A DNA stretch of 64,000 nt from an uncultured Oscillospiraceae bacterium (GCA_910588145.1 CAJUPO010000008.1:1-64000), one strand, 5' to 3'; shown: positions 32,972-41,134, counted from the stretch's first letter. The notes: generated by a model from the sequence alone, not told the origin. Numbers and translations are program-made.

Positions 32972-34744
32972 TTACATTTTTTCAGGACAGTCAATTTTAA
33001 GAATTGTCAGTGAATTTCTGAGCACCTGAAGAACAGCTGAACACAGAACAAGTCTTGACTTTTTCAGCTGAGGAGTTTCAGCATTCTTTACACTGCAAGC
33101 GTCATAGAATTTGTGGAAAAGTGTTGCCAGTTCAACTGAATATTTGGTAATTTTCGCTGGGTCATAATTTAAAGCGGCGCTGTCTATTTCAGCCGGAAGT
33201 GAAGCAATATGCCGGATAAGCTCTATTTCCTGAGGCGTATCAAGTATATCAAGTTCAGAAATATCATAATTTCCAGCTTCACATCCTTCCGCCTTAAGAT
33301 TAGCAATAAGACTGCATATACGTGCATGAGCATACTGAACATAGTATACGGGATTTTGAGAGGACTTTTCAACAGCCAAATCAAGATCAAAGTCAAAATG
33401 TGAATTTGGTTCACGAAGATTAAAGAAGAATCTTGCGGCGTCTATTGGAATTTCATCAAGGAGAGTAGAGAGAGTAACTGCTTTTCCTGAGCGCTTGGAA
33501 AGCTTATATTTTTCGCCGTTACGGACGAGGTTTACCATCTGCATAATTACAATTTCAAGCTTGTCCGAATTTACGCCGAGTGCGGTCAGGGCAGCCTTCA
33601 TACGGGGGATATAACCGTGATGGTCTGCACCGAAAATGTCGATTGCCTTGTCAAAGCCTCGTGTAACAAGCTTATTATAGTGGTATGCGATGTCAGGAAC
33701 AAAATAAGTTACTATTCCGTTAGCTCTCACAAGAACACGGTCTTTTTCATCACCCAGTTCAGAGGATCTAAACCAAAGGGCTCCGTCCTGTTCGTAGGTG
33801 TATCCGCTTTCTTTGAGCTTTTCAATAATTTCACTTACAGCACCATTGTTATGAAGTGTACTTTCTCTAAACCAAGTATCGTAACTTATACGGTATCTTG
33901 AAAGATCTCTTTCAAGTCCAGCAATATTTTTAGGAAGTGCATAATCAGTAAGAGTTTTTTTGCGTTCAGTTTCGTCAGCTTCAGATAAAGCAGAACCATT
34001 TTCTCTGTAATAGCTTAGGGCATGAGCTATAATATCCGCACCGCGGTAAACATCCTCCGGCATAGGGAATAGCTCATCGTTTTCGAAAATCTCACGGCAA
34101 ATTTCCTCATCGCTTTCGGATAAAATAAGGTTAGCGGCTTTAGGACTGCAAATCTGCATGAATCTCAGATCAAGGGACTTTCCAAATTTTTCGATTTGGT
34201 TTCCGGCGTCATTAATATAAAATTCTCTTTCGACACTAAAGCCAGCCCAACTCATAATTTCTGCGAGGCAGTCGCCGATGGCGCCGCCTCGGGCATTTCC
34301 GATATGCATAGGTCCCGTAGGATTGGCGGAAACAAATTCAACAAGTATACGTTTATTGTTTCCGGTTTCAGTTTTTCCGTATTTACAGCCTTCGATAAGA
34401 ACATTATTAATAACATCTGAAAACCATCTTCTTCCGAGGAAGAAATTTATGAATCCCGGACCTGCTATTTCAGCACGTTCAAAATATGTACCGTCAAGAA
34501 CCAATTCTTCGCAGATCAATTCAGCAATTTTTCTCGGAGGAAGTCTTAATGCCTTAGCGCATACCATTGCCGTATTAGCAGCGAAATCGCCATGGCTTTT
34601 ATCAGCAGGAATCTCGACTCTGAAATCCGGAAGAGGTTCAGCCGGAACCTTTCCAAGTGATACAAGGCGTCCGAGAGCATTCATAATAATATCACGGATC
34701 TGCATAGAAGCAAGCTTTGTAAGGTTTGCCATTATATTAATCAT
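32972..34744 (-). CDS. argS: Arginyl-tRNA synthetase
   Basis: This 590-aa class I synthetase charges tRNA-Arg. The HIGH-type motif is PTGPMHIGNARGG and the KMSKS-type motif is KLSKRSG, followed by the C-terminal DALR anticodon domain (YAHARICSLI, then DPAKITKYSVELATLFHKFYDAC). The start may be ATG 34744, or ATG 34732 four codons later; the AGAAAGG site is too close to the first and distant from the second. It is last in ddl-murI-DUF1934-argS, 9 bp after the DUF1934 gene. Confidence 0.95.
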   Translation of the reverse strand: MINIMANLTKLASMQIRDIIMNALGRLVSLGKVPAEPLPDFRVEIPADKSHGDFAANTAMVCAKALRLPPRKIAELICEELVLDGTYFERAEIAGPGFINFFLGRRWFSDVINNVLIEGCKYGKTETGNNKRILVEFVSANPTGPMHIGNARGGAIGDCLAEIMSWAGFSVEREFYINDAGNQIEKFGKSLDLRFMQICSPKAANLILSESDEEICREIFENDELFPMPEDVYRGADIIAHALSYYRENGSALSEADETERKKTLTDYALPKNIAGLERDLSRYRISYDTWFRESTLHNNGAVSEIIEKLKESGYTYEQDGALWFRSSELGDEKDRVLVRANGIVTYFVPDIAYHYNKLVTRGFDKAIDIFGADHHGYIPRMKAALTALGVNSDKLEIVIMQMVNLVRNGEKYKLSKRSGKAVTLSTLLDEIPIDAARFFFNLREPNSHFDFDLDLAVEKSSQNPVYYVQYAHARICSLIANLKAEGCEAGNYDISELDILDTPQEIELIRHIASLPAEIDSAALNYDPAKITKYSVELATLFHKFYDACSVKNAETPQLKKSRLVLCSAVLQVLRNSLTILKIDCPEKM

Positions 34745-34753
34745 ACCTTTCTG

Positions 34754-35188
34754 TTATGCATTTTTTATATTCATTACAATTTCATTATCAGACAAATAAC
34801 TCGAGTTAACGTCAATAGTATATTTCAAATAAAGACGGCCTCCGTCCGATGTAAGACTGTTGTCTATTTTATGGGTATATATACCCACAATCATTTCACC
34901 GTAAGGCGTTTCATAGTGGCAATGATGTTTTTTGCCGGGTTCAATCACAAGATCGGAATGGGTAGAACCAGTTCTTATTATTGACGCGATACTGTTGCCG
35001 GTAACTGCAATTTCTGTTGTAGAACCGTCAAACCCCGTAGCTTCTGAGTCTTTGTATGTTATTTTAAACGAATCTGAGCCTTCATTCCTTAAATTTCCCT
35101 CAGTAATAAGGGAAGTTTCAGTTTTTTCATTATATATGGATTGAATGCTTATCATTTCAATCATTACGTTTTTTTTATTCAATTTCAT
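34754..35188 (-). CDS. DUF1934 (YwiB-like) beta-barrel protein
   Basis: This 144-aa protein fits DUF1934: an N-terminal strand set after NVMIEMISIQ, FKITYKDSEATGFDG, HYETPYGEMIVGIYTHKI and LYLKYTIDVN, a lipocalin-like small barrel. No biochemical role is known. The gene neighbour argS matches the ywiB-argS pair of Bacillus, which supports the call. It overlaps murI by 4 bp. Confidence 0.85.
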   Translation of the reverse strand: MKLNKKNVMIEMISIQSIYNEKTETSLITEGNLRNEGSDSFKITYKDSEATGFDGSTTEIAVTGNSIASIIRTGSTHSDLVIEPGKKHHCHYETPYGEMIVGIYTHKIDNSLTSDGGRLYLKYTIDVNSSYLSDNEIVMNIKNA

Positions 35189-35994
35189 TCCCCTAAGCTG
35201 CAGCTGAACACTTCGCCTTCCACTGGATGACCAAGAAAGTTTTCGGCATTTTCCTTGAAAAGCTCGGTGCTGTCGCTTACATAAAAAATATTTTTTCCCA
35301 TTTCAGTTCTGTCCGAAAGAAGATCTCTTTCAAAAAGACAGCTATGAGCGTATTTTGCGGCTTCCATTCCTGAAGAGATAAGAGTTACCTTTTCACCCAT
35401 TACGTCGGAGATTATGTCTTTGATAACGGGATAGTGGGTGCAGCCTAAAATAAGAGTGTCAACATTTTCTGCTTTTATCGGCTCCAGATATTCCTCAGCG
35501 GCAAGCCGTGTAATTTTATTGCCTCTGTCAGTATAACCGTTTTCAACCAGATGAACAAAAAGGGGACAGGAGTTTCCTATAACTGAAACATGAGGATTTA
35601 CGGATTTTATAGCTTTTGCGTAGCTTCCGCTTCGAATTGTAGCAGGGGTTCCGATAACGCCGATTCTGCCGTTTTTGGTGGCAGCACAAGCTGCCTGAGC
35701 TGCAGGAAGGATTACTCCGGTAAAAGGCATATCTTCAATAAATGGTTTTGTTCCTACAACGGAACTGACTGTACCGCAGGCGGCGATTATCATTTTAATT
35801 TTATGCTTTCTGAGAAATTCTGCGTCCTGCCGGGCGTATCTCATAACTGTTTCACGGCTTCTGCTTCCGTAGGGAACTCTTGCCGTATCTCCAAGATAAA
35901 TTATATTTTCATTGGGAAGAAGCCGGTTAAGCTCCTTGACTGCGGTAAGACCGCCCATTCCTGAGTCAAAAACCCCGATTGCATCATTGTTCAT
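35185..35994 (-). CDS. murI: Glutamate racemase
   Basis: This 269-aa enzyme makes D-glutamate for the second position of the stem peptide. The two catalytic cysteines sit in IIAACGTVSS (Cys72) and LILGCTHYPV (about Cys185), and GVFDSGMGGLTAV with YLGDTARVPYG mark the substrate pocket. Length is normal. It lies 18 bp after ddl in one transcript. Confidence 0.97.
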   Translation of the reverse strand: MNNDAIGVFDSGMGGLTAVKELNRLLPNENIIYLGDTARVPYGSRSRETVMRYARQDAEFLRKHKIKMIIAACGTVSSVVGTKPFIEDMPFTGVILPAAQAACAATKNGRIGVIGTPATIRSGSYAKAIKSVNPHVSVIGNSCPLFVHLVENGYTDRGNKITRLAAEEYLEPIKAENVDTLILGCTHYPVIKDIISDVMGEKVTLISSGMEAAKYAHSCLFERDLLSDRTEMGKNIFYVSDSTELFKENAENFLGHPVEGEVFSCSLGE

Positions 35995-36012
35995 GGTGAA
36001 TCATCCCTTTAA

Positions 36013-37086
36013 TCAATAATTTCTGTCAGCATTGTCGATTGCCTGTTCAATAAGTTTATCAATAAGATAGCCATATGACATTCCAAGATCCTCCATAAGC
36101 TTAGGATACATACTTATAGGAGTAAATCCCGGCATTGTATTAATTTCATTTAGAATAACTGTACCGTCATCCTTTAGGAAAAAGTCAGCTCTTGAAAGAC
36201 CCTTGCATCCCATAGCCTTATAAGCTCTGATTGCAGTATCTCTTATTTCCTTTGAGGCTTCATCAGAAATTCTTGCCGGAATGTGAAGATTTGTGGAGTT
36301 TGTAATATATTTGGAATCATAGTCATAAAAGTCGCTGCTTGTGTCAATTTCACCAACGAATGAAGCAAAAGGAGAATCATAACCAAAAACTGCAACTTCA
36401 AGTTCTTTACCTTCAATAAATTCTTCAATAATAACTTTATTGTCATGGGAGAAAGCAATTTTAACGGCTTCCTTCAGAGTTTCCATATCATATGCTTTGT
36501 TTATTCCGATTGAAGAACCGCAGTTTGCAGGTTTAACAAACAGAGGAAATCCCAGATCATCTGCAATTAGAGCGCATTCCTTATCAAGGTGATTAAGATT
36601 TCTCAGACCGAGCATTTTCCATTTTGCAGTTCTGATATTGTTATAGTCAAGAATTGAATGCGTATGAGATTTATCCATACAAGCGGCTGAGGAAAGCAGA
36701 CCGCAGCCGACATACGGGATTTTTGACATATCAAGAAGCCCCTGAATGGTACCGTCCTCGCCGTTTTTACCATGCAGAACAGGGAAAACAACGTCGATTT
36801 TTTTAATAGAAGCGGTACCGCTTTCGATAGTGATAATTCCCTTATGCAAAGGATCAGGGGATATAACGGCGGAAGCGCAGTCAGGGTCCTTTTCCCATTC
36901 TCCGGAGGAAATATTGTCAACATCTCCCGGATAATAAAGCCAGCGGCCTTTTTTAGTTATTCCTATGCAGACAACTTCATATTTGTCCTTTGGTATGTTT
37001 TTAATTACATTTGTTGCAGAAACCAGTGAAACATCATGTTCGCTGGAAGCGCCTCCGAAGATTACAGCTACTCTGATTTTAGACAT
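36013..37086 (-). CDS. ddl: D-alanine--D-alanine ligase
   Basis: This 357-aa ATP-grasp enzyme makes the D-Ala-D-Ala end of the stem peptide. The N terminus VIFGGASSEHDVSLVSA, HGKNGEDGTIQGLL, FVKPANCGSSIGINK and EINTMPGFTPISMYPKL are family motifs. The omega-loop has YDYDSKY; the Lys-Tyr pair is that of D-Ala-D-Ala ligases, whereas D-lactate ligases have a different residue there. It is the first gene of ddl-murI-DUF1934-argS. Nothing suggests vancomycin resistance. Confidence 0.95.
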   Translation of the reverse strand: MSKIRVAVIFGGASSEHDVSLVSATNVIKNIPKDKYEVVCIGITKKGRWLYYPGDVDNISSGEWEKDPDCASAVISPDPLHKGIITIESGTASIKKIDVVFPVLHGKNGEDGTIQGLLDMSKIPYVGCGLLSSAACMDKSHTHSILDYNNIRTAKWKMLGLRNLNHLDKECALIADDLGFPLFVKPANCGSSIGINKAYDMETLKEAVKIAFSHDNKVIIEEFIEGKELEVAVFGYDSPFASFVGEIDTSSDFYDYDSKYITNSTNLHIPARISDEASKEIRDTAIRAYKAMGCKGLSRADFFLKDDGTVILNEINTMPGFTPISMYPKLMEDLGMSYGYLIDKLIEQAIDNADRNY

Positions 37087-37277
37087 GAAATTACAGCTCC
37101 TTTATAACTATAAAAATAAATTTCAATCATGTATCAATATATTTTAACATATTTCACAAAAAACTGCAAGTATTTTTTACATTACAGTTTAAATTTTATT
37201 ATTGAAATTATTGTTATATATATTATACTATTATAATGACTGAAAATAGACTAAAAATTCAAATTGTATTTTTTCTA

Positions 37278-37306
37278 TTGACTTAAGGAAAAATATGTGA
37301 TATAAT
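37278..37306 (+). promoter_or_regulatory. Promoter of rpmG-secE-nusG-rplK-rplA
   Basis: TTGACT (37278-37283), 17 bp with an extended TGA, and TATAAT (37301-37306). The RNA would start near 37313, at the first arm of a leader hairpin. Confidence 0.9.
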
Positions 37307-37312
37307 GAAGTT

Positions 37313-37367
37313 ACCTCTTTTAGGGGTCTATTTTTTTGTTGGAAAAATGCTCCTAAATCTGAGGGAG
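37313..37367 (+). promoter_or_regulatory. Attenuator-like leader of the rpmG operon
   Basis: ACCTC (37313-37317) pairs with GGGGT (37323-37327), followed by CTA and seven T, a small terminator shape. TTTAGGGG (37319-37326) can instead pair with CTCCTAAA (37350-37357). CTCC of that strand can also pair with the GGAG of GAGGGAGG (37361-37368). These exclusive pairings are typical of attenuation. The stems are short, so this is a proposal. Confidence 0.45.
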
Positions 37368-37420
37368 GCAAACTATTTATTTTCCGTATTTCCGGAAAAA
37401 TTTCGTCAGGAGGTGCCGAT

Positions 37421-37570
37421 ATGAGAGTAAAGGTGACTTTAGCTTGTACAGAATGCAAGCAGCGCAATTATTGTACGAAGAAAAACAAGAAGAATGATCC
37501 TGACAGACTTGAAATGAATAAATATTGCAAGTTCTGTAAGAAACACACTCTTCACAAGGAAACAAAGTAA
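37421..37570 (+). CDS. rpmG: 50S ribosomal protein L33
   Basis: This 49-aa protein of the large subunit starts MRVKVTLACTECKQRNY and has two zinc-binding pairs, CTEC (9-12) and CKFC (36-39), with the typical NDPDRLEMNKYC before the second. It is the zinc-containing form. A CAGGAGGTG site precedes the ATG by 7 bases. It is first in rpmG-secE-nusG-rplK-rplA, the standard Firmicutes order. Confidence 0.97.
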   Translation: MRVKVTLACTECKQRNYCTKKNKKNDPDRLEMNKYCKFCKKHTLHKETK

Positions 37571-37586
37571 CCGGAGGTCTGATTTT

Positions 37587-37823
37587 ATGGCTAAAAAAGA
37601 TAAGGTTAAAAAGGCCTCGGACAAGTCAAAGAAACCTAACAGAATTGTTAAATGGTTCAGGGACTTGAAAAGTGAATTTAAAAAGGTAGTATGGCCGGGC
37701 AAAAAGCAGGTGTTCAACAATACTTTCGTTGTAGTTGCAACTGTTGTGATATGCAGCGCTTTTGTCGGAGCATTTGACTACGGTCTGCTGAAGCTTTTCT
37801 CATTTCTTATTGATCTGGGATAA
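37587..37823 (+). CDS. secE: Preprotein translocase subunit SecE
   Basis: This 78-aa protein has a highly basic N-terminal region (residues 1-24), the conserved amphipathic helix WFRDLKSEFKKVVWPGKKQ, and one transmembrane helix (about residues 47-75). SecE clamps the SecY channel. The gene lies 16 bp after rpmG and 32 bp before nusG. Confidence 0.96.
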   Translation: MAKKDKVKKASDKSKKPNRIVKWFRDLKSEFKKVVWPGKKQVFNNTFVVVATVVICSAFVGAFDYGLLKLFSFLIDLG

Positions 37824-37855
37824 GCAAAGGAATGATTACTTAGGAGGATATTTAT

Positions 37856-38380
37856 ATGTCAGAAGCAGCAAAATGGTATGTGGTTCACACATATTCGGGA
37901 TATGAGAACAAGGTAGCTCAGAATATCGAAAGAGTTGTGGAAAACAGAAAGCTTCACGATCTGATCCTTGAAGTAAAAGTTCCTACTGAAAAGGTAACTG
38001 AAATTACCGACGGCAAAACCAAGGAAGTGGAAAGAAAAACTTATCCCGGATATGTTCTGCTGAAAATGGTTTATACTGACGATTCCTGGTACGTTGTAAG
38101 AAATACCAGAGGCGTTACCGGATTTGTGGGTCCTGCTTCAGAACCAACCCCTCTTTCAGAAGATGAAGTAAGGGCACTGGGTGTTGAAATCAGCTCAGTC
38201 AAGGTTAACTTTGAAGTGGGAGATCAGGTTAAGGTATCCGGAACAGCTATGGACGGTTTTGTCGGAATAGTCCAGAAAATTGATGTTGAAAACAGCACGG
38301 TTGATGTTGTTGTTTCAATGTTCGGACGTGAAACTCAAGCTACGCTTGCTTTAAATCAGGTTATAAAGTTTGAGGATTAA
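37856..38380 (+). CDS. nusG: Transcription termination/antitermination factor NusG
   Basis: This 174-aa protein binds RNA polymerase and modulates pausing and termination. The N-terminal NGN domain runs from WYVVHTYSGYENKVAQNI to GFVGPASEPTPLS, and the C-terminal KOW domain has GDQVKVSGTAMDGFVGIVQ. Size and order with secE and rplK are standard. Confidence 0.97.
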   Translation: MSEAAKWYVVHTYSGYENKVAQNIERVVENRKLHDLILEVKVPTEKVTEITDGKTKEVERKTYPGYVLLKMVYTDDSWYVVRNTRGVTGFVGPASEPTPLSEDEVRALGVEISSVKVNFEVGDQVKVSGTAMDGFVGIVQKIDVENSTVDVVVSMFGRETQATLALNQVIKFED

Positions 38381-38407
38381 TTAAAAAACAAGCTGCGAAT
38401 GCTTAAA

Positions 38408-38452
38408 GTGGGAGAGATAAAAATTTTTCATTATCTCGGTGTTACCACAATT
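38408..38452 (+). promoter_or_regulatory. Putative L1 operator upstream of rplK
   Basis: GTGG-GA-GAGATAA (38408-38420) pairs with TTATCTC-GGTGTTA-CCAC (to 38448), leaving an asymmetric internal loop GA versus GGTGTTA between two stems. This resembles known L1-binding mRNA elements, and a similar form recurs before rplA. It sits directly before the rplK ribosome site. Confidence 0.55.
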
Positions 38453-38468
38453 ATGGAGGTGCAAAAGC

Positions 38469-38894
38469 ATGGCACAGAAAGTAGTTGGCTATATAAAGCT
38501 TCAGATTGCAGCAGGTAAGGCTACTCCTGCTCCGCCGGTTGGTCCTGCTCTTGGTCAGCACGGTGTAAACATTATGGCTTTTACAAAAGAATTTAATGAA
38601 AGAACAAAGAACGATATCGGTATGATTATCCCTGTAGTTATTACAGTATATGCTGACCGTTCATTCTCATTTGTTACAAAGACACCGCCTGCGGCAGTTC
38701 TTATCAAGAAGGCTTGCGGTATCGAAAGCGGTTCAGGTGTTCCTAACAAGACAAAGGTTGCTAACATCACTAAGGAACAGGTTCAGAAGATTGCTGAACA
38801 GAAGATGCCTGACCTTAATGCAGGTTCATTGGAAGCGGCTATGAGCATGATCGCTGGAACTGCTCGTTCCATGGGTATCGTTGTAGTTGATTAA
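38469..38894 (+). CDS. rplK: 50S ribosomal protein L11
   Basis: This 141-aa protein of the GTPase centre begins MAQKVVGYIKLQIAAGKATP and contains PPVGPALGQHGVNIM and the C-terminal RNA-binding domain with SGVPNKTKVANITKEQV. The ATG at 38469 is chosen because this is the universal L11 start and GGAGG lies 9 bases upstream; the longer frame enters the leader element. Confidence 0.98.
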   Translation: MAQKVVGYIKLQIAAGKATPAPPVGPALGQHGVNIMAFTKEFNERTKNDIGMIIPVVITVYADRSFSFVTKTPPAAVLIKKACGIESGSGVPNKTKVANITKEQVQKIAEQKMPDLNAGSLEAAMSMIAGTARSMGIVVVD

Positions 38895-38945
38895 TACCTG
38901 ATGGATGACGGAAAGTATGTTAAAAATGCTTACGTCTTCTGAATG

Positions 38946-39000
38946 GTGGGAGGAAATTTCCGCTAACCGGATGTGCGTCTGAGCAATTCGGTATTACCAC
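38946..39000 (+). promoter_or_regulatory. Putative L1 operator between rplK and rplA
   Basis: GTGGGAGG (38946-38953) and CGGTATTACCAC (38989-39000) repeat the signature seen before rplK: GTGG/CCAC closing a stem, and GGTxTTA on the 3' side of the internal loop. L1 commonly represses its own rplK-rplA transcript by binding such an element. The distal stem is less regular here. Confidence 0.55.
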
Positions 39001-39019
39001 TTTAAATGGAGGATTTATA

Positions 39020-39715
39020 ATGAAACACGGCAAAAAATATATGGACAGCTGTAAAGCTGTTGACAGCACTAAGCAGTATGATTCTGCTGAGGCTCTTGAC
39101 CTTGTCTGCAAAAATGCAAAGGCTAAGTTTGATGAAACAGTTGAAGCACATATCCGTCTCGGCGTAGATTCAAGACACGCTGACCAGCAGGTAAGAGGCG
39201 CAGTTGTTCTTCCTAACGGAACAGGTAAGAACGTTCGTGTATGCGTATTCTGCAAGGAAGAAAAGTATGATGCTGCAAAGGAAGCAGGCGCTGAATATGT
39301 AGGCGGTATGGATCTTGTTGATAAGATCATGAAGGAAAACTGGATGGAGTTTGACGTTGTTGTAGCTTCACCTGACATGATGGGTCTTGTAGGACGTCTT
39401 GGTAAGGTTCTCGGTCCTCGCGGTCTTATGCCTAACCCAAAGGCTGGTACAGTAACACCTGATGTTGCAAAGGCTGTAACAGAAGCTAAGGCTGGTAAGA
39501 TTGAATATCGTCTTGATAAGACAAATATCATTCACTGCCCAATTGGCAAGGCTTCATTCGGTGCTGGAAAGCTTGAAGAAAACTTCTCAACACTTATGGA
39601 AGCAGTTGTAAAGGCTAAGCCAGCCGCTGCTAAGGGTACTTATATTAAGTCCTGTACAGTTACATCTACAATGGGTGTTGGCGTACCAGTTTCTACTTCT
39701 AAGTACGGCGCATAA
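39020..39715 (+). CDS. rplA: 50S ribosomal protein L1
   Basis: This 231-aa protein forms the mobile L1 stalk near the E site. Recognisable segments are QVRGAVVLPNGTGKNVRVCVF, then GLVGRLGKVLGPRGLMPNPK, and the C-terminal STMGVGVPV. It is the last gene of this unit; rplJ and rplL, which normally follow, are 11 kb away on the other strand. Its place is taken by terminators. Confidence 0.98.
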   Translation: MKHGKKYMDSCKAVDSTKQYDSAEALDLVCKNAKAKFDETVEAHIRLGVDSRHADQQVRGAVVLPNGTGKNVRVCVFCKEEKYDAAKEAGAEYVGGMDLVDKIMKENWMEFDVVVASPDMMGLVGRLGKVLGPRGLMPNPKAGTVTPDVAKAVTEAKAGKIEYRLDKTNIIHCPIGKASFGAGKLEENFSTLMEAVVKAKPAAAKGTYIKSCTVTSTMGVGVPVSTSKYGA

Positions 39716-39732
39716 GTAATAATGTATAACTT

Positions 39733-39772
39733 CAAAGCGAACTTAAAAGTTCGCTTTGTTTGTATTTTGAAA
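39733..39772 (+). terminator. Terminator of rplK-rplA unit
   Basis: CAAAGCGAACTT (39733-39744) pairs with AAGTTCGCTTTG (39747-39758), a 12-bp stem, then TTTGTATTTT. It is the first of three stacked hairpins between rplA and the convergent ROK-type gene. Confidence 0.88.
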
Positions 39773-39801
39773 ACCCCCGGCCAAGCCGGGGGTTGTTTAT
39801 T
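39772..39801 (+). terminator. Second hairpin after rplA
   Basis: AACCCCCGGC pairs perfectly with GCCGGGGGTT around the 3-base loop CAA, followed by GTTTATT. It is GC-rich unlike its surroundings and would back up the first terminator or stabilise the 3' end. Confidence 0.75.
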
Positions 39802-39812
39802 ATAGTATAAAC

Positions 39813-39842
39813 AAAAGGATGACTGAATTTAGTCATCCTTTT
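39813..39842 (-). terminator. Bidirectional terminator at the end of the ROK-type gene
   Basis: AAAAGGATGACT pairs with AGTCATCCTTTT (12 bp). T runs are present on both strands, so it can end the minus-strand gene at 39850 and any readthrough from rplA. Confidence 0.88.
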
Positions 39843-39849
39843 TGATTTA

Positions 39850-41082
39850 TTAGTCTTCCATTCCGCCTCTTTGATAGAAAAATTCCAGAATGGAAATCGC
39901 GCATCCGCCTTTAAATTCAAGTTCGCCTTCTGTACGGCTCACTCTTGTTTTCTTAGCAAGTTCTTCGCCGTAATGAAGTGAAAGATAATTTTTTACGAAA
40001 TCATTGATCCATTCATCAATGTAAAAACCGTGAAGAACAATATATTTAGCAAAAAATGCATTGGAAAGGTTATTAAGAAGTACTGATAAGCATTTGAGAA
40101 CGCCGTTCATTACTTCAAGTACTCCTATGTCACCCTTGGAAGCTGCCATGGATATTGCCTTCCAGTTAATATTTTCTTTATTGCCTGAAGTGATTTCCCA
40201 CAATATAGGAGTCTTTTCTGATGAGAAAACTTCCTGATACTTCTCCTGAATAGCAGTTTCAGTGAGTTCAGCCTTTACAGATCCGTCAGGATATCCTTCG
40301 ATCTGACGTCCGTCTGTATTTACAATCATTTTTTCAACACTGTTTGTATGCTCAACATAATCATGCATGATCTCATTTTCAAGAAGTATTGAAATATTGA
40401 AATGTTTACCCATTTTCAGGAATATGTAATTTCCTGATTTTTCTGCATAAACATCATTCTGATTAGAAAGCGCAAGAGCGCTGATAAGGTTTTTGCATGA
40501 AACTCGTATATTAAGTTCACTTTCGATCTTGTCAGCAAAAGAGGAAAAGTCAAGCTTTCCGTCTTTGTAATAAATTTTCATTTTGCTGCACATTTCCGGA
40601 AGAATACCGATACCGATACCGAGAATTTTTGAACGATCCAGACAAGAATTCTGTATCATTTTCTTTGAGCTTGTAATTATAAAGTCAACAATATCTTCTG
40701 TTGTAGTAGCCGGTGTAATATCTATCATATCCTTGTCAAGTATTTCACCGCTTATGTTGGTTAGACCGACTGTAATGGCGTTTTCATTTATTGCCGCGCC
40801 AAGTGCGAATTTGAAATTAGGGTTAATGTCAATAAGAATTTTTCTTCTTCCTTTTTGAAGATTTTCAGGAATAATAGGAGCTTCTCCTACTTCATAAAGA
40901 ACGCCCTCTTCAATCATTTCGTTAGTAATAATTGTAACGGCAGCACGTGTTATTTTTAGAGTGCTTGCAATATCAACTCTTGAAATAGGACCGTTTTCCT
41001 TTATTACGCTTAAAATATGCGTCCTGTTTCTTCTTTTTAAATCAAGTTTGCTGATGCCTTGAAATTCCATAATATTCTCCAT
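39850..41082 (-). CDS. ROK-family-like transcriptional regulator with degenerate sugar-kinase domain
   Basis: This 410-aa protein has an N-terminal MarR-like winged helix (about residues 15-75: RNRTHILSVIKENGPISRVDI, with TRAAVTIITNEMIEEG) in the XylR/NagC style, then a ROK-like ATPase fold (FALGAAINENAITVGLTNISG, GIGIGI). The ROK zinc-binding cysteine motif and its GH partner are absent; the matching region reads GRQIEGYPDGS. That suggests a protein that does not phosphorylate sugar, perhaps a pure sensor. Two TTCCGGAA palindromes lie just upstream. No sugar genes adjoin it. Confidence 0.82.
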   Translation of the reverse strand: MENIMEFQGISKLDLKRRNRTHILSVIKENGPISRVDIASTLKITRAAVTIITNEMIEEGVLYEVGEAPIIPENLQKGRRKILIDINPNFKFALGAAINENAITVGLTNISGEILDKDMIDITPATTTEDIVDFIITSSKKMIQNSCLDRSKILGIGIGILPEMCSKMKIYYKDGKLDFSSFADKIESELNIRVSCKNLISALALSNQNDVYAEKSGNYIFLKMGKHFNISILLENEIMHDYVEHTNSVEKMIVNTDGRQIEGYPDGSVKAELTETAIQEKYQEVFSSEKTPILWEITSGNKENINWKAISMAASKGDIGVLEVMNGVLKCLSVLLNNLSNAFFAKYIVLHGFYIDEWINDFVKNYLSLHYGEELAKKTRVSRTEGELEFKGGCAISILEFFYQRGGMED

Positions 41083-41085
41083 TCT

Positions 41086-41134
41086 GCCGTATGTATTTTT
41101 CCGGAAATTTATATACGGCGTAAAATTCCGGAAT
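41086..41134. promoter_or_regulatory. Inverted repeats before the ROK-type gene
   Basis: TTTCCGGAAA (41098-41107) and ATTCCGGAAT (41125-41134) share the palindrome TTCCGGAA with centres 27 bp apart. GCCGTAT (41086-41092) and ATACGGC (41113-41119) form a second inverted repeat around the first. They lie 4-52 bp before the regulator start and are candidate self-operators. Confidence 0.5.

Noticed and set aside
36013..37086. VanG-like D-Ala-D-Ser ligase
   Set aside because: The gene sits in a housekeeping operon with murI and argS, there are no van partners, and the omega-loop Lys-Tyr pair is that of Ddl.
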